Part shown: positions 7,078-14,937 of the stretch, piece after piece
Layout of the letters: each line of letters starts with the position of its first letter
How positions within the stretch are numbered: position 1 is the stretch's first letter
Origin: Candidatus Bathyarchaeota archaeon
GTDB taxonomy: Archaea; Thermoproteota; Bathyarchaeia; TCS64
Length of the DNA: 24,059 nucleotides
Assembly: GCA_016934355.1 (NCBI GenBank)
Contig: JAFGTA010000103.1
Location: 1-24,059 of the forward strand
Direction of reading: 5' to 3'
Translations under genes and position numbers: made by a program
The notes under the pieces: generated by a model
What the model was told of the DNA's origin: nothing
Seen by the model: the letters and a program-made list of their open reading frames with translations, nothing else
The model's database searches: none

Positions 7078-7977
7078 ATGTTCGATTACTCGGTGAAGCA
7101 GAAGACATACACCATCGGTGGAGTCATGATCGGCGGTGAACCCGGGCGGGTACCAACGGTCATGGTGGGCTCCATGTTCTACAACAAAGATAAAACGGTG
7201 TCAGACCCAGCCAGAGGAGTATTCAACAAAGAAAAAGCCGAAAAATACATCAGGAAAGCCGAGGAAGCCTCCGAGGCGACGGGGCTGCCAACCATGGTCG
7301 ACCTGGTGGCCGAGAACCACGCCGCGGCTCAACGGTACCTCGACTTCGTCGTCGAGTCCACGTCGATGCCCATCTTCCTCGACGTGGTCTCCGAACGCGA
7401 GCAGGCGCTGGCCCTGAGGTACGCGGATGAGATCGGTGTGATCGACAGGGTGGTGCTGAACTCGGTGAGCCCCCACACGGGTCCAGGCCTCTACGAGGCC
7501 GTAAGCGACGTGAAGCTCAGGTCCTCAGTCCTCCTGACTCACAGCACCCGCCACGTCCTCTCATCCGACAAGTCACCCGTGCTTGACGAGTTGGTGCCGA
7601 AGGCGGAAACCGCGGGTATAGAGAATATATTGGTGGACACCGCCGTTCTGGACATACCGACGCTGGGCATCACCGCGAAAGCCATCGACCTCATCAAGGA
7701 CAGGTACGGCTACCCGTGCGGCTGCGGGGCGCACAACGCCTTGTCCTCTTGGAGACGCCTCAAAGAGAAATACAGCAAAGACGCACAGACCATCGTGAAG
7801 GGGGTGACCAACGCCCTGCCGACTATAATCGGTGCAGACTACGTCCTGTTCGGCCCGTTGAAGAACGCGGCGTCGTTCTACCCCGCTGTGGCGATGGTCG
7901 ACGCTGCCTACAGCCAGTTGATGATGGAGAAACGAGTGAGACCGGACAGAAGCCACCCCAGATATAGAATAGGATAG
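7078..7977 (+). CDS. mtrH: MtrH-like tetrahydromethanopterin:corrinoid methyltransferase
   Basis: A 299-residue TIM-barrel protein closely following methanogen MtrH in length and order: FDYSVKQKTYTIGGVMIGGE at the start, PTVMVGSMFYNKDK (about 25-38), then GLPTMVDLVAENH, HTGPGLYEAVSDVK and the late GYPCGCGAHNALSSW loop. MtrH transfers a methyl group between tetrahydromethanopterin and a cobamide. In methanogens it is part of the MtrA-H membrane complex, but no other mtr gene is seen here, so it probably works with the soluble corrinoid protein, like the MtoA/MtvA-type partners of demethylase systems. The frame is open further upstream, but ATG at 7078 matches the family start and sits 25-32 nt after a TATA-like box. 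Divergent from the RACo-like operon. Confidence 0.93.
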   Translation: MFDYSVKQKTYTIGGVMIGGEPGRVPTVMVGSMFYNKDKTVSDPARGVFNKEKAEKYIRKAEEASEATGLPTMVDLVAENHAAAQRYLDFVVESTSMPIFLDVVSEREQALALRYADEIGVIDRVVLNSVSPHTGPGLYEAVSDVKLRSSVLLTHSTRHVLSSDKSPVLDELVPKAETAGIENILVDTAVLDIPTLGITAKAIDLIKDRYGYPCGCGAHNALSSWRRLKEKYSKDAQTIVKGVTNALPTIIGADYVLFGPLKNAASFYPAVAMVDAAYSQLMMEKRVRPDRSHPRYRIG

Positions 7978-8013
7978 TCTTTCTCCGGGTTTCTAGCTTT
8001 AGACAGAAGCGCA

Positions 8014-8634
8014 TTAAACCTGTATTTTGATTCCAAGCCTTGCTAGTTGGGCGACCAATTTGCCGTGGTCTCGCTCATCGTGATCAAAATGTATGACCTT
8101 CATCCCCAGGGCTCTTGGAGCCGTCAGGTTCTCTGGGCTGTTATCGATGAAAACGGCTTCCTCCGGGGAGACCCCCGCCTTTCCGGCGGCTTCCAGGAAT
8201 ATTTCCTTGCCTGACTTGGTATGCCCGAGGGCGGCTGATACGCATATTACGTCAAACAGTTCATCGAGTCTATGAAGGTCTGAGATCGCTTTCATGCGGT
8301 CAGCTTTGTTGTCGGTGATGATGCCGATTTTGTATCTCGTGGATTTCATTGTCTCGGCCAACGAGATGACCCGGGTGTCCAGCTCGGTGTCGAGGAAGCT
8401 GTCAACAAGGACTTGATACGGTATCTGATGATCCAACGCCGCGCAGAGGTCGCCCCAAATCTGTGCGTGGGTTGTTTTGCCGAGTAGCAAGCCCGGGTTG
8501 AATCTTCGGTATTCGTTCTCGAATAGTTCTTTTTCGATGCCTGTTTCCTTGGATACGTAGTTCACTATGCTCGTGGCCCCGGTGGCTTCCACCGTCAACA
8601 CGCCGTCGAAGTCGAAGAACACCGCTTTGATCAT
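8014..8634 (-). CDS. HAD-superfamily hydrolase
   Basis: A 206-residue haloacid-dehalogenase-type phosphatase. Motif I is FFDFDGVL with nucleophile Asp8 and acid/base Asp10; an inserted helical cap follows (about 16-85). Motif II is IGIITDNKAD, motif III the lysine in GHTKSGKEIF, and motif IV VFIDNSPENL, which binds Mg2+. It resembles phosphoglycolate phosphatase/beta-phosphoglucomutase-like members; the substrate is unknown. It starts at ATG (MIKAVFFDFDG) and converges on the MtrH-like gene, ending 36 bp from it. Confidence 0.88.
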   Translation of the reverse strand: MIKAVFFDFDGVLTVEATGATSIVNYVSKETGIEKELFENEYRRFNPGLLLGKTTHAQIWGDLCAALDHQIPYQVLVDSFLDTELDTRVISLAETMKSTRYKIGIITDNKADRMKAISDLHRLDELFDVICVSAALGHTKSGKEIFLEAAGKAGVSPEEAVFIDNSPENLTAPRALGMKVIHFDHDERDHGKLVAQLARLGIKIQV

Positions 8635-8751
8635 GCAACCGGAGTGGACTGTGCTTCACCTCATAGAAAAGGCGTACGCCACTGTCAAGCGTCGACTGTA
8701 CAGATTCATTGTTCTACCATGGGAACTCGATTGAATGAGTATCGCACAGGT

Positions 8752-9204
8752 TTAGAGGTTCCCCGAGTCCTTCAAGGCTCGTATGTACGCGACTAGTTGC
8801 CCTCTGTGATGCGTCTCGTGATCAAGGTTTCCTCTCAAGATGATCCATAGTGCGCTGACCTCGCCGTCAAACCGGGAGTCAAAGACGATTCGATCCATAT
8901 CCTCAGCCATGATCAGGTTACGCCGCGTCTTCCCGGTCTCCCCGAGTTTATCGAGGATCGCCTGATATTCTCCTCTTTCACCGATTACTATGGCCCCAGC
9001 TTTCCCTGTAATAGGCTCCAGTTCCTGATTCACCATTTTTTCGAAAAGCCAATTATCCGCGTCTACAAGGTGCTGAGCGATGTCTGCGATGCTCATGGCG
9101 TTCTCCGAGATCTTCCAGTTTTCGAGTCCGGCTGGTATTGATCGAAGCCTTTTCAGCGTTGAGCCTCTGACGGCGTCCGAGTACTCTACGAGGGTATCCC
9201 GCAT
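8752..9204 (-). CDS. DinB-like (YfiT-type) metal-binding four-helix protein
   Basis: A 150-residue protein with the DinB/YfiT helical-bundle pattern and its metal triad: His45 in DIAQHLVDADNW, and His129 with His133 in LDHETHHRGQ. Family members are putative metal-dependent transferases or hydrolases that often use thiols; no substrate can be assigned. The ATG at 9204 lies about 26 nt after the centre of the TATA box at 9227-9234, so the transcript should be leaderless. Same strand as the HAD gene, which begins 117 bp downstream. Confidence 0.8.
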   Translation of the reverse strand: MRDTLVEYSDAVRGSTLKRLRSIPAGLENWKISENAMSIADIAQHLVDADNWLFEKMVNQELEPITGKAGAIVIGERGEYQAILDKLGETGKTRRNLIMAEDMDRIVFDSRFDGEVSALWIILRGNLDHETHHRGQLVAYIRALKDSGNL

Positions 9205-9226
9205 GTTACTGTGTTAGATTCATGGA

Positions 9227-9234
9227 TAATATAA
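9227..9234 (-). promoter_or_regulatory. TATA box of the DinB-like gene
   Basis: TTATATTA on the minus strand, centred about 26 nt before the ATG at 9204. This is the spacing of an archaeal leaderless promoter. Confidence 0.6.
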
Positions 9235-9273
9235 TGCCGCATCGAGAGTGTCCAGGTGAGCATATCCAGATCA

Positions 9274-9281
9274 TTTTAAAA
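9274..9281 (+). promoter_or_regulatory. TATA box of the DUF2207 gene
   Basis: TTTTAAAA on the plus strand, about 43 nt before the TTG start at 9321, predicting a leader of roughly 15-20 nt. Confidence 0.45.
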
Positions 9282-9320
9282 CGCGTCAATACATTCATGA
9301 ACAAGTAAAAGTGTGGTATT

Positions 9321-11132
9321 TTGAGAGAAAGACGCCAAATTTGGTTTCTCATACTTATTTGTCTTTCACTAACACTTGCAGCCACTTACCTACCGTCAAT
9401 TATCCTAAAACCCGATGCCGTAGTAGAGAACTATTCTGTTACACTGTATTCCGATGGCACGCTGGAAGAAACCTATACCTACAAGTTGTTTGTGCCTGGG
9501 AAAAAATTTCTCTACAGATTCTGGGATGACCGCTTAACTTTTACGAACTATTCATCTGCTCATATTAGACTGCTGGATATCGACGCCCCGCCAGAAACGA
9601 TTACATACATAAAGGATTCGCATGGTCATGTAACCATTTTGAACGATTTTTCAGACAACAACAAATACAAAATATCTCTAGCAGCGTACCGGAATGAAGC
9701 AGGTGCATATAATCCAGACGGCTACGAACCGGGAGAGTATGCAGTAACATATCTTTTCAGACTAGTACCACCACTGGATTACGATGAAGAATACGCTCGT
9801 CTGAACCTTAGACTGGCGAGAGATCATATACCATATGAAAAAATAAGATTAACATTCGAAGACGCGGAATATATTCAGAAAGTCTACTCGTATCCTACCA
9901 CACTACGAAAAACATCTGAAGAAAACCATATTGTGTTCGTGGGTAGCTCTGGAGAGAATGAACTTCTCGAATTCGATATTTTATACGATAAAAGCATAGT
10001 CTCTCATATAGACGGGGTTCTGAATCCCGTTAACGATGTAAAATCTTCTGTAAACAGAAAATATGTGAGGTTAAACCTTGAATATCTTCCAGCAATCTTT
10101 TTCAAGAATCTAAACAGGATTTCCATATTCATTATGCCAGTATTTTTTTATTGGATCTGGTATCACGGAGGGCGAGAAAAAGATTCCAATATTCCCTCAT
10201 CACTCAGTGTAATTCCAAATAAAAAACAGCCACCATGGCTAGTTAACTTGGTATTCAAGAAACAAATGTCTGTTTTTGATGAAGATGCCTTGTATTCAAC
10301 TCTTCTGGACCTTCACATCAGAAATAAGATTAGAATGGACTATGAAGACGAAGAGCTGGAGATAACAATCATCTCAAGCGAAGGACTCGACTCATATGAA
10401 TCTCAAGTAATGCAGCTACTAGAAAGTTTAGCAGTGGATGGTAAGATATCCTCAAAGTCTGATGATGAAGAAACAGGTTCAACCTCAATAGATGACTCTT
10501 CTTCTCGCTATGAGCTTTATAGCTCTTACAACTTTCTGACTGCTGGGACAAAAAGAGAGGTCGTCGATGAATATTTTGTTGATGGCAGAGGCAAATTATT
10601 GCTACCCGGAATAATATCATTCTTCGCGTTTTCGATTCCTCTATTGACTTTGATTTACGCGAAGTACTCTAGGGGGATTCTGTTCTCAGCCATGGTCTAC
10701 GGGCTGATTCTCATCGTCCAGGTTATTCTAGCCTATTCTTATCCTTCCACTTTTTTTGGCCACTGGAAAAATGATTATTATAACGATAAACTAGGTTGGA
10801 TGGCTTTTCGACAGCATCTATTGGACTATGTAAATCTCGAAAAATATGGACCAGAGGATATCAACATGTGGGGTAAATGGCTTGTATATGGTACGGCCCT
10901 TGGGGTCGGGGATAAAGTAAGAGAAGCCATGGAGAAACTAGGTATAGACTCTCCTCTGACCGAGATTGCCCCTGTCTACAGAGATCGATTTCAAACAATC
11001 ACTTGGTCCCGATTTTACTCAAATTATGGTTCAGATGGACGTTACGGGTCAGGGGGCTTTGGCGGCGGAGGAGGATTTGGTGGCGGCGGTGGAGGCGGAG
11101 GTTTCGGGGGCGGCGGTGGAGGAGTACGATGA
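9321..11132 (+). CDS. DUF2207 family membrane protein with glycine-rich tail
   Basis: A 603-residue predicted membrane protein with the DUF2207 layout: an N-terminal signal or anchor helix (about 9-28), a large extracytoplasmic beta-rich domain (about 30-255) beginning ENYSVTLYSDGTLEETYTY, a membrane helix at about 264-281, a cytoplasmic acidic segment (about 285-425), two more helices (about 430-475) and a C-terminal Phe/Gly tail (FGGGGGFGGGGG-type). This tail is common in the family. The function is unknown. The only usable start is TTG at 9321, since a stop lies five codons upstream. The gene is visibly richer in A and T than its neighbours, with AAA/ATA/TAT codons frequent, which may indicate acquisition from another source. 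It stands alone. Confidence 0.85.
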   Translation: MRERRQIWFLILICLSLTLAATYLPSIILKPDAVVENYSVTLYSDGTLEETYTYKLFVPGKKFLYRFWDDRLTFTNYSSAHIRLLDIDAPPETITYIKDSHGHVTILNDFSDNNKYKISLAAYRNEAGAYNPDGYEPGEYAVTYLFRLVPPLDYDEEYARLNLRLARDHIPYEKIRLTFEDAEYIQKVYSYPTTLRKTSEENHIVFVGSSGENELLEFDILYDKSIVSHIDGVLNPVNDVKSSVNRKYVRLNLEYLPAIFFKNLNRISIFIMPVFFYWIWYHGGREKDSNIPSSLSVIPNKKQPPWLVNLVFKKQMSVFDEDALYSTLLDLHIRNKIRMDYEDEELEITIISSEGLDSYESQVMQLLESLAVDGKISSKSDDEETGSTSIDDSSSRYELYSSYNFLTAGTKREVVDEYFVDGRGKLLLPGIISFFAFSIPLLTLIYAKYSRGILFSAMVYGLILIVQVILAYSYPSTFFGHWKNDYYNDKLGWMAFRQHLLDYVNLEKYGPEDINMWGKWLVYGTALGVGDKVREAMEKLGIDSPLTEIAPVYRDRFQTITWSRFYSNYGSDGRYGSGGFGGGGGFGGGGGGGGFGGGGGGVR

Positions 11133-11281
11133 GGCGCACTTTTTTGCATTACAATTTACCATAACAGCCCTTCCTATGTTATGGAATATAAAAAGAAGTA
11201 AAAGTAAACATTCAGTATACCGGTGATAAACGAAAGCCCATCGCCCTTGAAATGATCGTTTCAGATCGTTCCACAAGATTC

Positions 11282-11289
11282 TTAATATA
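11282..11289 (+). promoter_or_regulatory. TATA box of the small secreted protein gene
   Basis: TTAATATA, which predicts a transcript start near 11312. That favours the ATG at 11322 over the GTG (11295) and ATG (11304) upstream. An imperfect palindrome, GAAATGATCGTTTC, lies at 11249-11262 just before it. Confidence 0.5.
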
Positions 11290-11321
11290 ACTTCGTGAAA
11301 CACATGAAGCCGGTGAAAGAC

Positions 11322-11558
11322 ATGAAAAAAGCGACTATAGTCACCCTGTTAGCAACGATACTGATAGTATCAGCCACATGCATGCACGTACTCGGTGCAG
11401 ACACAGAAACCGACCCACACGGGCCAGCACCTTACTCAGGCGACGGCAACCCGGACGGCAGCGGCTTCGACCAAAACGACTGGCCGAACGACGACAGCCC
11501 TGCAGTAGGACCGGCGCCAAACTCCGGTGACGGCATCCCAGACGGCAGCGGGTTCTGA
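11322..11558 (+). CDS. Small secreted acidic protein with a 16-residue repeat
   Basis: A 78-residue protein, from the ATG best placed relative to the TATA box. Residues 1-26 form a signal peptide or anchor (KKATIVTLLATILIVSATC...), with a possible cleavage after VLGA. The mature part is acidic and contains two near-identical 16-residue repeats, GPAPYSGDGNPDGSGF (34-49) and GPAPNSGDGIPDGSGF (63-78); the second ends exactly at the stop. The D-G-x-P-D-G pattern recalls the calcium loops of thrombospondin-3 or dockerin-type repeats, so Ca2+ binding outside the cell is possible but unproven. I do not recognise a named family. Upstream GTG (11295) or ATG (11304) starts would lengthen the N-terminus. 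Confidence 0.65.
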   Translation: MKKATIVTLLATILIVSATCMHVLGADTETDPHGPAPYSGDGNPDGSGFDQNDWPNDDSPAVGPAPNSGDGIPDGSGF

Positions 11559-11593
11559 TCTCAATAAAAAGAGAAACAGCACCACATGCATAG

Positions 11594-11608
11594 CCCCCGA
11601 CAAGGGGG
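11594..11608. other. C5/G5 hairpin in a non-coding gap
   Basis: The 273 bp between the small secreted gene and the next gene hold a perfect CCCCC-GACAA-GGGGG stem-loop but no convincing gene. It lacks a following T-run, so terminator function is uncertain. The rest of the gap is A/T-rich with no clear structure. Confidence 0.3.
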
Positions 11609-11831
11609 GAGGGGGATACCCACCGGGAAACCGAAACCAGCCCTCTTAAGCATAAATAAACCCTAAAATACCTTCTTTCCGATCCAGATCAATACAAAAA
11701 CGTAGTTTTAACCCCGAGAATCAAAGCAAAAACGCAGCAGTTATATCCAAAGATTCCGACCTAGTTGAAGCAATCGAAGCCTGAAAAAGCGTCGATGACA
11801 TGTAACTCCAATAATAAGAGGCGTGGCTCAC

Positions 11832-12617
11832 ATGAACGAGAAAGAAGCCGCCGACAAGCTCCAGGAAAATTGGCGGAGCATCTTGGAAGTAGAAGACCCG
11901 GCGCCGTTAACCGCGTACCTCACAGCATACTCTAACCTACCCGGCCCAAGGGCGAACCTTGCGCTGGCGTATAAAGTCGGCGAGCTGCTCACAGAGGGCT
12001 GGAGCATGCACCGCGGGTTCCTCCTACGCTGCCTAGACGCGTGGGCGCATTCAGGCGACGAGTACCTGTTAACCGTCCGCAACGTCGCCCTCGGGTACAT
12101 ACTCTCGGAGAACGACGCCCCCCGGTTCGAGGAGATACTGTACAGACAGAACTTCCACCCCATGTGGAGACCCAGAGAAGCCGTCACCCTCGGGCTGCAG
12201 AGAACCCTCGCGAAATGCCCCGAACACACCCTGAGCCTCCTCACGAAGTGGAACGAATCCGGCGAACTCATAGTGCTGAGGAACACCCTGATGGTGCTGG
12301 CAGAGCCAAGTCAACTCGAAACCAACAAAAGGCTGAGGGATGAACTCAGGGAATACATCCGGCTGGGAATGGACAGGGTCAGAACCGAGTCGGCGGAGAA
12401 CAGGCGAGGAGACGGCTACAAGCTGCTGAAGAAGTCACTGGGCTTCGTCATCTCAGTCGCGGCGGCGCACGACGGCGAAGTCATCGGCGACATAGAGCAA
12501 TGGGCGGGCGAGGGCGTACCCGCGTGGCGCAGCATCCTGAGGCAGAACCTAAAGATGAAAAGGTTCAGAACCAAATACCCCCGGATCGCTGAGGAGCTGC
12601 TGAGCAGACTCGGCTGA
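11832..12617 (+). CDS. Hypothetical all-helical protein, HEAT-like
   Basis: A 261-residue cytoplasmic protein that I do not recognise. It has no signal peptide, membrane segment or cysteine motif. The sequence reads as successive amphipathic helices separated by short turns (for example LALAYKVGELLTEG, YLLTVRNVALGYILS, PREAVTLGLQRTLAKCPEHTLSLLTKW, LIVLRNTLMVLAEP), which resembles HEAT-type repeats such as those in DNA alkylation repair-like proteins. That relation is tentative. ATG at 11832 is preferred over the GTG at 11823 because GAGG at 11818-11821 is at a normal SD distance (10 nt) from the ATG but abuts the GTG. Base composition is GC-rich like most of the window, unlike the two preceding genes. 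Confidence 0.7.
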   Translation: MNEKEAADKLQENWRSILEVEDPAPLTAYLTAYSNLPGPRANLALAYKVGELLTEGWSMHRGFLLRCLDAWAHSGDEYLLTVRNVALGYILSENDAPRFEEILYRQNFHPMWRPREAVTLGLQRTLAKCPEHTLSLLTKWNESGELIVLRNTLMVLAEPSQLETNKRLRDELREYIRLGMDRVRTESAENRRGDGYKLLKKSLGFVISVAAAHDGEVIGDIEQWAGEGVPAWRSILRQNLKMKRFRTKYPRIAEELLSRLG

Positions 12618-12628
12618 CCGGTAACCTG

Positions 12629-12636
12629 TTTAATAC
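12629..12636 (+). promoter_or_regulatory. TATA box of the aldolase gene
   Basis: TTTAATAC, centred about 31 nt before the ATG at 12664; it predicts a leader of only a few bases. Confidence 0.5.
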
Positions 12637-12663
12637 ATCCTCAACCATCTTCAATGGATCAAC

Positions 12664-13413
12664 ATGAAGAACCTGCTCAAGGAGAAGCTCGCCAGAGGCG
12701 AGTCAGCGGTCGGCACCTTCATCGAGATGGGGCACCCCGACATCACCGAGATACTCAGCCACGCCGGATTCGACTGGCTGCTCATAGACGGGGAGCACAG
12801 CCCCCTCGGGTTCGAGACCATGGAGCGCATGCTCCAAGGCATGGCGGGCACAGACTGCACCCCAATCATCAGGCCACAGTGGAATGATCCCGTAATCATA
12901 AAACGGGTCCTAGACCTCGGTGCCCACGGCATACTCGTGCCCTGGGTGAACACCAAGAAAGAGGCCGAGGCAGCGGTCTCGGCCTGCATGTACCCGCCGG
13001 AGGGCATCCGCGGCTGGGGCCCGAGGAGGGCCGCGCGGTGGGACCCCGATTATAGAGAGACCGCGAACACGGAGATGCTGGTGTCGGTGCAGGTGGAGAC
13101 CCAGAAGTCGCTGAATAACCTGGACGAGATCATGGGCGTCGAAGGCGTCGACGCCTGCTACGTTGGGCCGTGGGACCTCAGCAATAACCTCGGCTTCAGC
13201 GTACCGCCTAACTACGATAACAAGAGGTTCACCGGGGCGCTGGATCACGTGCTGAAGGTATCCGAGGACCACGGGAAGCCCGCCGGCCTCTGGTGCAACA
13301 TGGACATCGTGTCGTGGGCCGTAGAGAAAGGGTTCCGCTTCAACACCGTGAGCAACGCGGACAGCTTCCTAATGTACGGGGCGAAGGAAGCCCTGAAGAG
13401 AGCTGGGAAGTAG
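12664..13413 (+). CDS. HpcH/HpaI-family class II aldolase
   Basis: A 249-residue TIM-barrel aldolase/citrate-lyase family member of normal length. Visible residues: catalytic-site IDGEHSP (41-47, with H45), GIRGWGPRRAAR, VQVETQ (142-147) supplying the metal ligand Glu145, and GPWDLS (168-173) supplying the second ligand Asp171. The family splits or forms 4-hydroxy-2-oxoacids by retro-aldol reactions with pyruvate (4-hydroxy-2-oxoheptanedioate aldolase, 2-keto-3-deoxysugar aldolases). The exact substrate is unknown. It starts at ATG close to a TATA box, apparently as a single gene, with the glyoxalase-fold gene converging 17 bp downstream. Confidence 0.88.
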   Translation: MKNLLKEKLARGESAVGTFIEMGHPDITEILSHAGFDWLLIDGEHSPLGFETMERMLQGMAGTDCTPIIRPQWNDPVIIKRVLDLGAHGILVPWVNTKKEAEAAVSACMYPPEGIRGWGPRRAARWDPDYRETANTEMLVSVQVETQKSLNNLDEIMGVEGVDACYVGPWDLSNNLGFSVPPNYDNKRFTGALDHVLKVSEDHGKPAGLWCNMDIVSWAVEKGFRFNTVSNADSFLMYGAKEALKRAGK

Positions 13414-13430
13414 CCCCTCTCCTTCACAGG

Positions 13431-13790
13431 TCACGAGGTTTCAACCATCTGGAAGAGGAACCCGTTAGGGTCCCGCACGGTGATGATACGCCTACCCGTA
13501 TCCTCGTTAATCGTCGGGCCGTCAACCCAGTACCCCTTATCCTTTAGATCGCCATAGGCTTCATCTACGTCCTCGACGAGAACCGAGAAGTGACTGTACC
13601 CAGGGTTATCCGAAGCCCTCGTCTTGTTGATATCCACCGTCAAGCCGAACCCCGACACCATCTGGACGGCCTCCCTGCCGCCGTGCTCGAACCTCCTCCC
13701 CAGCCTGAACCCCATGTCCTCGTAGAACCTCACAGCCTCGTCGAGGTCCGTAGCAAAGAAGTGGATATGGTCTACGCCGATCAGCTTCAT
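13431..13790 (-). CDS. Glyoxalase/VOC-fold metalloprotein
   Basis: A 119-residue vicinal-oxygen-chelate protein from ATG at 13790. Two beta-alpha-beta-beta-beta units are evident: VDHIHFFATDLDEAVRFYED (His8 as likely metal ligand), and YSHFSVLVEDVDEAYGDLKD (second His), ending TVRDPNGFLFQMVE with the typical D-P-x-G and terminal Glu ligand. These folds serve lyases, dioxygenases and epimerases; no substrate is assignable. An upstream in-frame start would add 23 unconserved residues, and the TATA-like box at 13811-13820 supports a leaderless transcript from 13790. Confidence 0.87.
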   Translation of the reverse strand: MKLIGVDHIHFFATDLDEAVRFYEDMGFRLGRRFEHGGREAVQMVSGFGLTVDINKTRASDNPGYSHFSVLVEDVDEAYGDLKDKGYWVDGPTINEDTGRRIITVRDPNGFLFQMVETS

Positions 13791-13810
13791 AGAACCAACT
13801 AGACAGCGTA

Positions 13811-13866
13811 TCCTTAAGAACTCATCACAGGCGACTAGCTTAATTGTTGACTTAACCATAAGTTAA
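13811..13866. promoter_or_regulatory. Divergent leaderless promoters of glyoxalase and radical SAM genes
   Basis: TTCTTAAGGA on the minus strand (13811-13820) is centred about 26 nt before the glyoxalase ATG. CTTAATTG on the plus strand (13839-13846) is centred about 28 nt before the radical SAM GTG at 13870. An inverted repeat, TTAAC-CATAA-GTTAA (13852-13866), lies just before that GTG and could be an operator. Confidence 0.5.
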
Positions 13867-13869
13867 ACC

Positions 13870-14937
13870 GTGACCCGGCTCCCGCGGATGATCGCCAACT
13901 TTGCGGTCACCTACCGCTGCGACGGAAGATGCAGCACATGCAGGATATGGAGGGCGCCCCCCGGCAACGAGCTGACGCTGCAGGAGATTGAGGAATTCTT
14001 CCACGACAACAGCGGGCACCTCAACGAAGTAAAGTCCATGCAGCTCACGGGCGGCGAGCCGTTCCTCAGAACCGACCTCCCCGACATAGTTGATACCGTC
14101 GAGGAGAGTCTACCGGGGTGCACCTACTGGATACCGACCAATGGGTTGAGCCCCGACACCGTTGCCTCCGTGACCGAGGACATCCTTCAGAGGCTCCACA
14201 GAGGCCGTCTGGGTGTAAGCGTCTCCATCGACGGCCTCAGAGAGACCCACGACCTACAGAGGGGAATAGAGGGAAGCCACGGTAAGGCCGTCGAGACCCT
14301 CAGCAGGCTGGCTGAGCTGAGAATCAGGCAGCCGAGGCTCATGCTATCGGTAGGGCTCACGCTGACCCCGGGGAGCCTCAAGGAGTCCCCCCTTGTCCAG
14401 AGGATGGCCTACGCCCACGGCGCAGACTTCAGCTTCAGGCCCGTCAACGTAAGCGACATCTACTACAAGAACCAGAGCCCAGACGAGAAGTATGACAACG
14501 AGGAGCTCTACAAGACGCTTAGGGCCTTAGCGAAGAACATGGTGGACCACAAGGGCGTATTGAGAAGCCTGACGACCCTCAGATACATCCAGGGCGTCCA
14601 GGAGTACGTCGAGACCGGGAGACGGACGACGCCGTGCACCGCCTGCACCGACTCATTCTTCTTGGACCCCTACGGCGACGTCTACCCGTGCATCGTGATG
14701 AACAGCAGGCTCGGCAACATCCGTGACAAGAGCTTCATAGAGATATGGGAGTCCGAGCGAGCCGAGGACGCTAGAGACAGAATATCTCGCCTCGAATGCC
14801 CCACGTGCTGGGTGGAGTGCGAAGCCTACAGAGACATAGCTAAAGGAGTAGGCGAAAAAGTGAGGCTGCTCGCCGACGTCGCCCTCGATAAAAGAAACCT
14901 TGGGCTAAGACCCTACCCGAGCCTCTTGATGATGTGA
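13870..14937 (+). CDS. Radical SAM protein with SPASM-type C-terminus
   Basis: A 355-residue radical SAM enzyme. The [4Fe-4S] SAM cluster motif C17-x3-C21-x2-C24 ([10 protein letters not shown]) lies near the N-terminus, followed by the [12 protein letters not shown]-binding strand (about 60-68) and the partial barrel. The C-terminus has a SPASM-like cysteine set: C256, C259, C274 (DVYPCIVMN), C310, C313 and C317, which probably bind one or two auxiliary clusters. SPASM proteins commonly modify peptides or act in cofactor synthesis (relatives: PqqE, MoaA-like and anaerobic sulfatase-maturing enzymes). No small precursor peptide is seen nearby, so the substrate is unknown. GTG start, leaderless by TATA position. 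Its last 25 bp overlap the convergent parvulin gene. Confidence 0.88.
   Translation: MTRLPRMIANFAVTYRCDGRCSTCRIWRAPPGNELTLQEIEEFFHDNSGHLNEVKSMQLTGGEPFLRTDLPDIVDTVEESLPGCTYWIPTNGLSPDTVASVTEDILQRLHRGRLGVSVSIDGLRETHDLQRGIEGSHGKAVETLSRLAELRIRQPRLMLSVGLTLTPGSLKESPLVQRMAYAHGADFSFRPVNVSDIYYKNQSPDEKYDNEELYKTLRALAKNMVDHKGVLRSLTTLRYIQGVQEYVETGRRTTPCTACTDSFFLDPYGDVYPCIVMNSRLGNIRDKSFIEIWESERAEDARDRISRLECPTCWVECEAYRDIAKGVGEKVRLLADVALDKRNLGLRPYPSLLMM

Noticed and set aside
7078..7977. MtrH-like gene as evidence of methanogenesis
   Set aside because: No mcr gene or other mtr subunit gene is present; MtrH-like proteins also occur in non-methanogenic corrinoid systems.
11040..11130. GGC/GGA-rich stretch as a DNA repeat array
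   Set aside because: It encodes the glycine-rich tail typical of DUF2207 proteins, so it is coding low complexity and not a separate repeat element.
11746..11805. Possible gene remnant reading roughly SKDSDLVEAIEA, stop, KSVDDM
   Set aside because: It is too short, with two stops and no start; coding origin cannot be separated from chance.
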